A stretch of 27,909 bases of DNA, taken from positions 1-27,909 of the IMG/VR virus record IMGVR_UViG_3300010373_000114; one strand, 5' to 3'. Position 1 is the first letter of the stretch. Each line of letters begins with the position of its first letter. Source of the stretch: a virus. Under the pieces are notes generated by a model. The model was given only the letters and a program-made list of their open reading frames with translations, searched no databases and was not told the DNA's origin. The position numbers were made by a program, and so were the translations under genes. This document shows, piece by piece, positions 25,355 through 27,909 of the stretch.

Positions 25355-25880
25355 GCAGCACAAAGGAGGACGGCTCTGGCGTAGGAACCTGCTCCCCTCC
25401 GATTGTTCCCCCGGTCTGCACGATGCTCCACGAGGCTAGCCCATCTCCGACTTCCCATCCTAGCGAGTCGTTCTCCAGCATCAGTTGCGGAGGGATGAAC
25501 ATATCGACAACGTACGGGCGGTCAAGATCGGCAATGCCAACCTCAACTGCGGTTGCCCAAATGGACGCCGGCAGGGAACGTATCGGCGACTGCAAGACGA
25601 TGGCTGGCCCGTGGTACGCTTCGCCGTCAAACCAGGCGTTCACGGCCTCCCCTTGAACCGTTTCTGAAAACATGCCGCTCGTTAGAGTGAGCGAGAAACG
25701 GTCTCCGATATTTGCGGAATCGCCAACGAGGTACGGAACCACCTCATCGGGATACGCAGGCCCCACGAGCCGCGTCCATGTGTCGCTCAGCGTTACGTGC
25801 ATCACCAGGGTATCGCCGACGTTGAGCGTCGAGCCCATCGCCAGAACCGACGACAGAAGAATAGCAGCCGCAAGTCGCAT
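25272..25880 (-). CDS. PEP-CTERM sorting domain protein
   Basis: The 202-aa minus-strand product has both ends of an exosortase substrate. The N-terminus is a signal peptide (MRLAAAILLSSVLA). The C-terminus is TPEPSS (167-172), a hydrophobic helix (173-185), then R186 and RR191-192. In the PEP-CTERM/exosortase system such proteins are cleaved at the motif and passed to the cell surface or extracellular matrix in Gram-negative bacteria. The mature middle part (residues about 18-165) is beta-rich and not recognised. Ten residues (CSSDTRAPAR) extend past the arginines, longer than usual. No Shine-Dalgarno sequence or promoter is clear upstream. The last 27 codons, including half the sorting helix, lie opposite the 3' end of the 1076-aa gene. 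The gene may be cargo from the host. Confidence 0.8.
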   Translation of the reverse strand: MRLAAAILLSSVLAMGSTLNVGDTLVMHVTLSDTWTRLVGPAYPDEVVPYLVGDSANIGDRFSLTLTSGMFSETVQGEAVNAWFDGEAYHGPAIVLQSPIRSLPASIWATAVEVGIADLDRPYVVDMFIPPQLMLENDSLGWEVGDGLASWSIVQTGGTIGGEQVPTPEPSSFVLLTALLLFAAVRVPSMRRCSSDTRAPAR

Positions 25881-25964
25881 GGCTGAAGTTTAGAGCGAAT
25901 AGCCTTATCGTTCCGTGAAGCACCCACCATTCGGCCAACCCTGTACCTGAAAGAACAACGTTTT
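25881..25964. other. Divergent intergenic region
   Basis: This 84-base gap separates the divergent starts of the PEP-CTERM gene and the membrane-protein gene, so promoters for both are expected here. I see no convincing sigma70- or sigma54-type boxes on either strand. Confidence 0.4.
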
Positions 25965-26720
25965 ATGACACACGGAATACGAAACGCTGGCCCCGCATCG
26001 TGGGCCGGAGCGGTTGCTATTCTTGCGGTCGGATGCTCCCTGACGCTCGCCGCACTCGATGGTCGCGCGTTCATCAAGGCGCAGAACGGCAAAGCGGAGC
26101 GGGCCGACGTGCAGTGGCAGGCGCTCGCGGATCGGCACGCACGGCAGATCGAACAGGATCTACGCCTCCGCGAAGACGCGGCGGTCTCCGGGATATCTGC
26201 CCTCCACGCCACCGTTGACGCGCAACTGACTGGATTTCGCTCCGATCTCACGCGCGAATCATCCGCCTACCGCGGCGCACTCATGATCGCAGCCGGGATG
26301 CTGGATCGGCGCATAGGGCAAGGTCTTCAGATCAGCGACGCGCAGTTGACCGGATTTCGCGCGGATTTGAAACCCACGCTCGTGAATACGGCCGCGCTGG
26401 AGGCCACGTACACCGCCCTGCCAGACCGTATCGCATACGCGAATCGCTGGCTGTGGGATTGTCACGAATTCTCAGGCTGCCTGCAATCGCAAACGCTCGC
26501 TCTGGTGGGTTCAACGCGCTACACCCTTGGGCGCGTAGCGAAAGCATCCGACTCTTTTCCCGAACTCGTGCAAGGCATTGGCGGCATGGCGGCAGACGGA
26601 CATGCGTGGACCCGCAAGTACGTGATGCCGCATCCGATGAAAACCGGCGATTACTTCAAGGCGGCGGGGAAGATCACGATTGGCTTGGGCACGGCGGCCT
26701 TGCGGGGCGGGGTGTTCTGA
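25965..26720 (+). CDS. Single-pass membrane protein with coiled-coil, unknown function
   Basis: The 251-aa protein begins MTHGIRNAGPASWAG and has one transmembrane helix (residues about 13-31, AGAVAILAVGCSLTLAAL). A charged helical segment follows (residues about 32-90, KAERADVQWQALADRHARQI). The phrase DAQLTGFR-x-DL occurs twice, 40 residues apart (near 85-95 and 125-135), which indicates an internal duplication. The C-terminus is Gly-rich (ITIGLGTAALRGGVF). N-terminal helix plus long helical tail is the layout of inner-membrane spanins and of some sensor-like proteins, but no Rz motif is visible and the protein is long for a spanin. It is transcribed away from the PEP-CTERM gene, with 84 bases between the two starts and a weak ribosome-binding site. 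Confidence 0.6.
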   Translation: MTHGIRNAGPASWAGAVAILAVGCSLTLAALDGRAFIKAQNGKAERADVQWQALADRHARQIEQDLRLREDAAVSGISALHATVDAQLTGFRSDLTRESSAYRGALMIAAGMLDRRIGQGLQISDAQLTGFRADLKPTLVNTAALEATYTALPDRIAYANRWLWDCHEFSGCLQSQTLALVGSTRYTLGRVAKASDSFPELVQGIGGMAADGHAWTRKYVMPHPMKTGDYFKAAGKITIGLGTAALRGGVF

Positions 26721-26878
26721 GGCGCATCATGCGGGGCTGAATTTACAAAGCGCGCGGGCAATCAGGTTCGCTGCAAATCATGCGCGGAGGCGCGGGCGGC
26801 GAAGCTGGCGAAGTCTGCACTTCAGCGCTCACGCGCGAAGAAATCACTTTCGAAGTAGTACCCCAAAGGAGAAACACC
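26721..26878 (+). other. Longest non-coding gap of the window
   Basis: This 158-base stretch lies between the membrane-protein gene and the 80-aa gene. A longer in-frame reading from ATG 26780 is possible, but it lacks a ribosome-binding site and is Gly/Ala-rich, so I treat the stretch as leader. I find no terminator or promoter with confidence. Confidence 0.4.
26865..26871 (+). promoter_or_regulatory. Strong ribosome-binding site deciding the start of the 80-aa gene
   Basis: AAAGGAG lies 7 bases before ATG 26879. It selects this start over the upstream in-frame ATG 26780. Confidence 0.8.
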
Positions 26879-27121
26879 ATGGACCTATCGACGCTCGCAA
26901 ACGCGGCGGAATCGGCTCTTGCCACTTACGGTAACAGCCAAACTGCCGTCACCAACGACCAAACCAAAATCGCTGCCCTGCAAGCTCAACTGGCAACCGA
27001 CCAGACGCAGGCGGAAACCGATGGCGAAGCCGCATTCAAGGCGCTCAGCGACTTGCGCGATGCGATCACTACGCAGATGGCCACTCTGCCGCAACCCCCG
27101 GCTCCTGCTCCCGCTGCCTAA
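26879..27121 (+). CDS. Small coiled-coil protein, unknown function
   Basis: The 80-aa protein is almost entirely helical and rich in Ala, Gln and Thr (TKIAALQAQLATDQTQAETD near residues 29-48). It ends in a Pro/Ala tail (PQPPAPAPAA). It has no signal peptide, transmembrane segment or cysteine. Similar small helical proteins with Pro/Ala tails occur in phage late regions without assigned function. The strong AAAGGAG site suggests high expression. Its stop lies 7 bases before a very stable hairpin. Confidence 0.65.
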   Translation: MDLSTLANAAESALATYGNSQTAVTNDQTKIAALQAQLATDQTQAETDGEAAFKALSDLRDAITTQMATLPQPPAPAPAA

Positions 27122-27128
27122 CCAACCA

Positions 27129-27154
27129 GCGCGGCGTGCTTCGGTGCGCCGCGC
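27129..27154 (+). promoter_or_regulatory. UUCG-capped RNA hairpin before the patatin gene
   Basis: GCGCGGCG (27129-27136) pairs perfectly with CGCCGCGC (27147-27154). The inner bases extend this through two G-U wobbles and a C-G pair closing a TTCG tetraloop (27140-27143). C(UUCG)G is an exceptionally stable loop. No T-tract follows, so it is not a standard intrinsic terminator. It ends 11 bases before the patatin ATG, which has no Shine-Dalgarno sequence. Confidence 0.7.
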
Positions 27155-27165
27155 ACCTCCACAAC

Positions 27166-27909
27166 ATGAAAAGAATACTGAGTATCGACGGCGGTGGAAT
27201 CCGCGGATGCCTCCCGGCATGCGCGCTCATGGAACTGGAACAGCAAACCGGCAAGCTCACGCGCGATTCGTTCGACTTCGTAGCGGGGACTTCAACGGGC
27301 GCGCTGATCGCCGCTGCTGTGGCGGCCGGTGTTCCGGCGACGCGCATCCTCGACATCTACCTGAAGCGCACTCCCGAGATATTCAACCACGGCATTGCAG
27401 AGGCTTGGGGATTGCGCCTCACGCGCGGATGGGCCTACGATCCCCGCAATATCGCGCGGGTGCTCGCGTCCGAATTCGGCGTCGCGGCGGAGTGGTCGCT
27501 CAACGATTCGCCGATTCGCATCCTGCTGACGGCGCGCGGGGTGGGGCAGCAGCCTTGGTACTTCGTTCAGGACCGGCCGCGAAACGCGAAGACGACGGGC
27601 AAGCTGCACATAATCGATTGCGCGGTGGCGAGCGCGGCGGCGCCCACGTATTTCGCGCCGTGGTACGTTCCGCCCCTCGCTGGATCGCTCGTAGGGTGGT
27701 GCTTCGATGGGGGCACCGGCGTTACCGGAAATCCCGTGTACCAGGCGTGCGTCGAGGCTTTCGAGTACGACGATTTCACGCCGGCCGATACGCGCGTCAT
27801 CTCGCTCGGCACCGGCTTTCATCCCGGCGCCACGGTGAATCCACCGGAAGGACTGCTCGCAACGCTCTCCTGGACCATCGACTCGCTCACGAGCGCGCCG
27901 GAGGATCAG
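27166..27909 (+). CDS. Patatin-like phospholipase (partial, 3' end outside window)
   Basis: The 248 visible codons encode a patatin-like lipid acyl hydrolase. The start MKRILSIDGGGIRG carries the oxyanion-hole motif DGGGIRG (8-14). The nucleophile motif is GTSTG (41-45) with catalytic Ser43. ASAAAPTYFAP (155-165) is a conserved block. The catalytic Asp lies in the DGG motif (Asp181). The fold is thus complete for the Ser-Asp dyad. There is no signal peptide, so it would act on membrane lipids from the cytoplasmic side. Bacterial relatives include toxins, housekeeping lipases and defence effectors such as CapV, but no cyclase or other defence gene is visible here. In this context a role in lysis, membrane remodelling or a lysogen-expressed function is possible. 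No Shine-Dalgarno sequence precedes the ATG, and GTG 27136 is an unlikely alternative. Confidence 0.85.
   Translation, partial: MKRILSIDGGGIRGCLPACALMELEQQTGKLTRDSFDFVAGTSTGALIAAAVAAGVPATRILDIYLKRTPEIFNHGIAEAWGLRLTRGWAYDPRNIARVLASEFGVAAEWSLNDSPIRILLTARGVGQQPWYFVQDRPRNAKTTGKLHIIDCAVASAAAPTYFAPWYVPPLAGSLVGWCFDGGTGVTGNPVYQACVEAFEYDDFTPADTRVISLGTGFHPGATVNPPEGLLATLSWTIDSLTSAPEDQ

Noticed and set aside
27166-27909. Patatin gene as the effector of a CBASS-type defence system
   Set aside because: No cyclic-nucleotide synthase or accessory gene is visible on the sequenced side, so only a general patatin assignment is supported.

Overview
The window is the tail-morphogenesis half of a contractile-tailed (myovirus-type) phage or prophage, followed by a long cassette of exported, fibre-like proteins. 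The host is most likely a Gram-negative, high-GC bacterium of the Acidobacteriota (Solibacter/Bryobacter type). That assignment is an inference. It rests on the AFAQ/VLAQ-style signal peptidase sites, a PEP-CTERM sorting signal, a MopE-like metal-binding motif, and the Cys/Ser/Thr/Gly-rich secreted proteins. No head, packaging, replication, integrase, tRNA, CRISPR or att feature is visible.

Positions 1-12156 form one tightly packed plus-strand operon in the order of a minimal myophage baseplate: end of a probable sheath gene, tail tube (DUF3277-like), tail assembly chaperone G with a hidden -1 frameshift extension T, tape measure carrying an embedded muramidase-like domain, Dit-like adaptor, baseplate plug, hub, Gp138-type spike, gp25-like wedge, and baseplate J. 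Then come a small conserved structural protein, a glycine-rich fibre, a DUF2612-type protein, a tail fibre, a second glycine-rich fibre and a small tail protein. Start and stop codons overlap or nearly touch at most junctions, which implies translational coupling.

Positions 12181-25354 hold six consecutive plus-strand genes, each starting with an N-terminal Sec-type signal sequence: a 1061-aa fibre-like protein with a collagen-like segment, a 401-aa beta-rich protein, a calcineurin-like phosphoesterase, a 979-aa protein with a metal-binding motif and a beta-helix, a 528-aa fibre-like protein, and a 1076-aa protein with a probable fibronectin-III domain. Several contain typical phage tail-fibre modules. 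Most are rich in cysteine, while the tape measure has none. Virion proteins are normally assembled in the cytoplasm, so a whole row of exported fibre-like proteins is the most unusual feature of the window.

From 25272 to the end, a minus-strand gene encodes a signal-peptide plus PEP-CTERM protein that overlaps the last exported gene tail-to-tail. It is followed by a plus-strand single-pass membrane protein, a short coiled-coil protein with a strong ribosome-binding site, a very stable UUCG-capped hairpin, and the first 248 codons of a patatin-like phospholipase that runs off the window. No intergenic stretch exceeds 160 bases.
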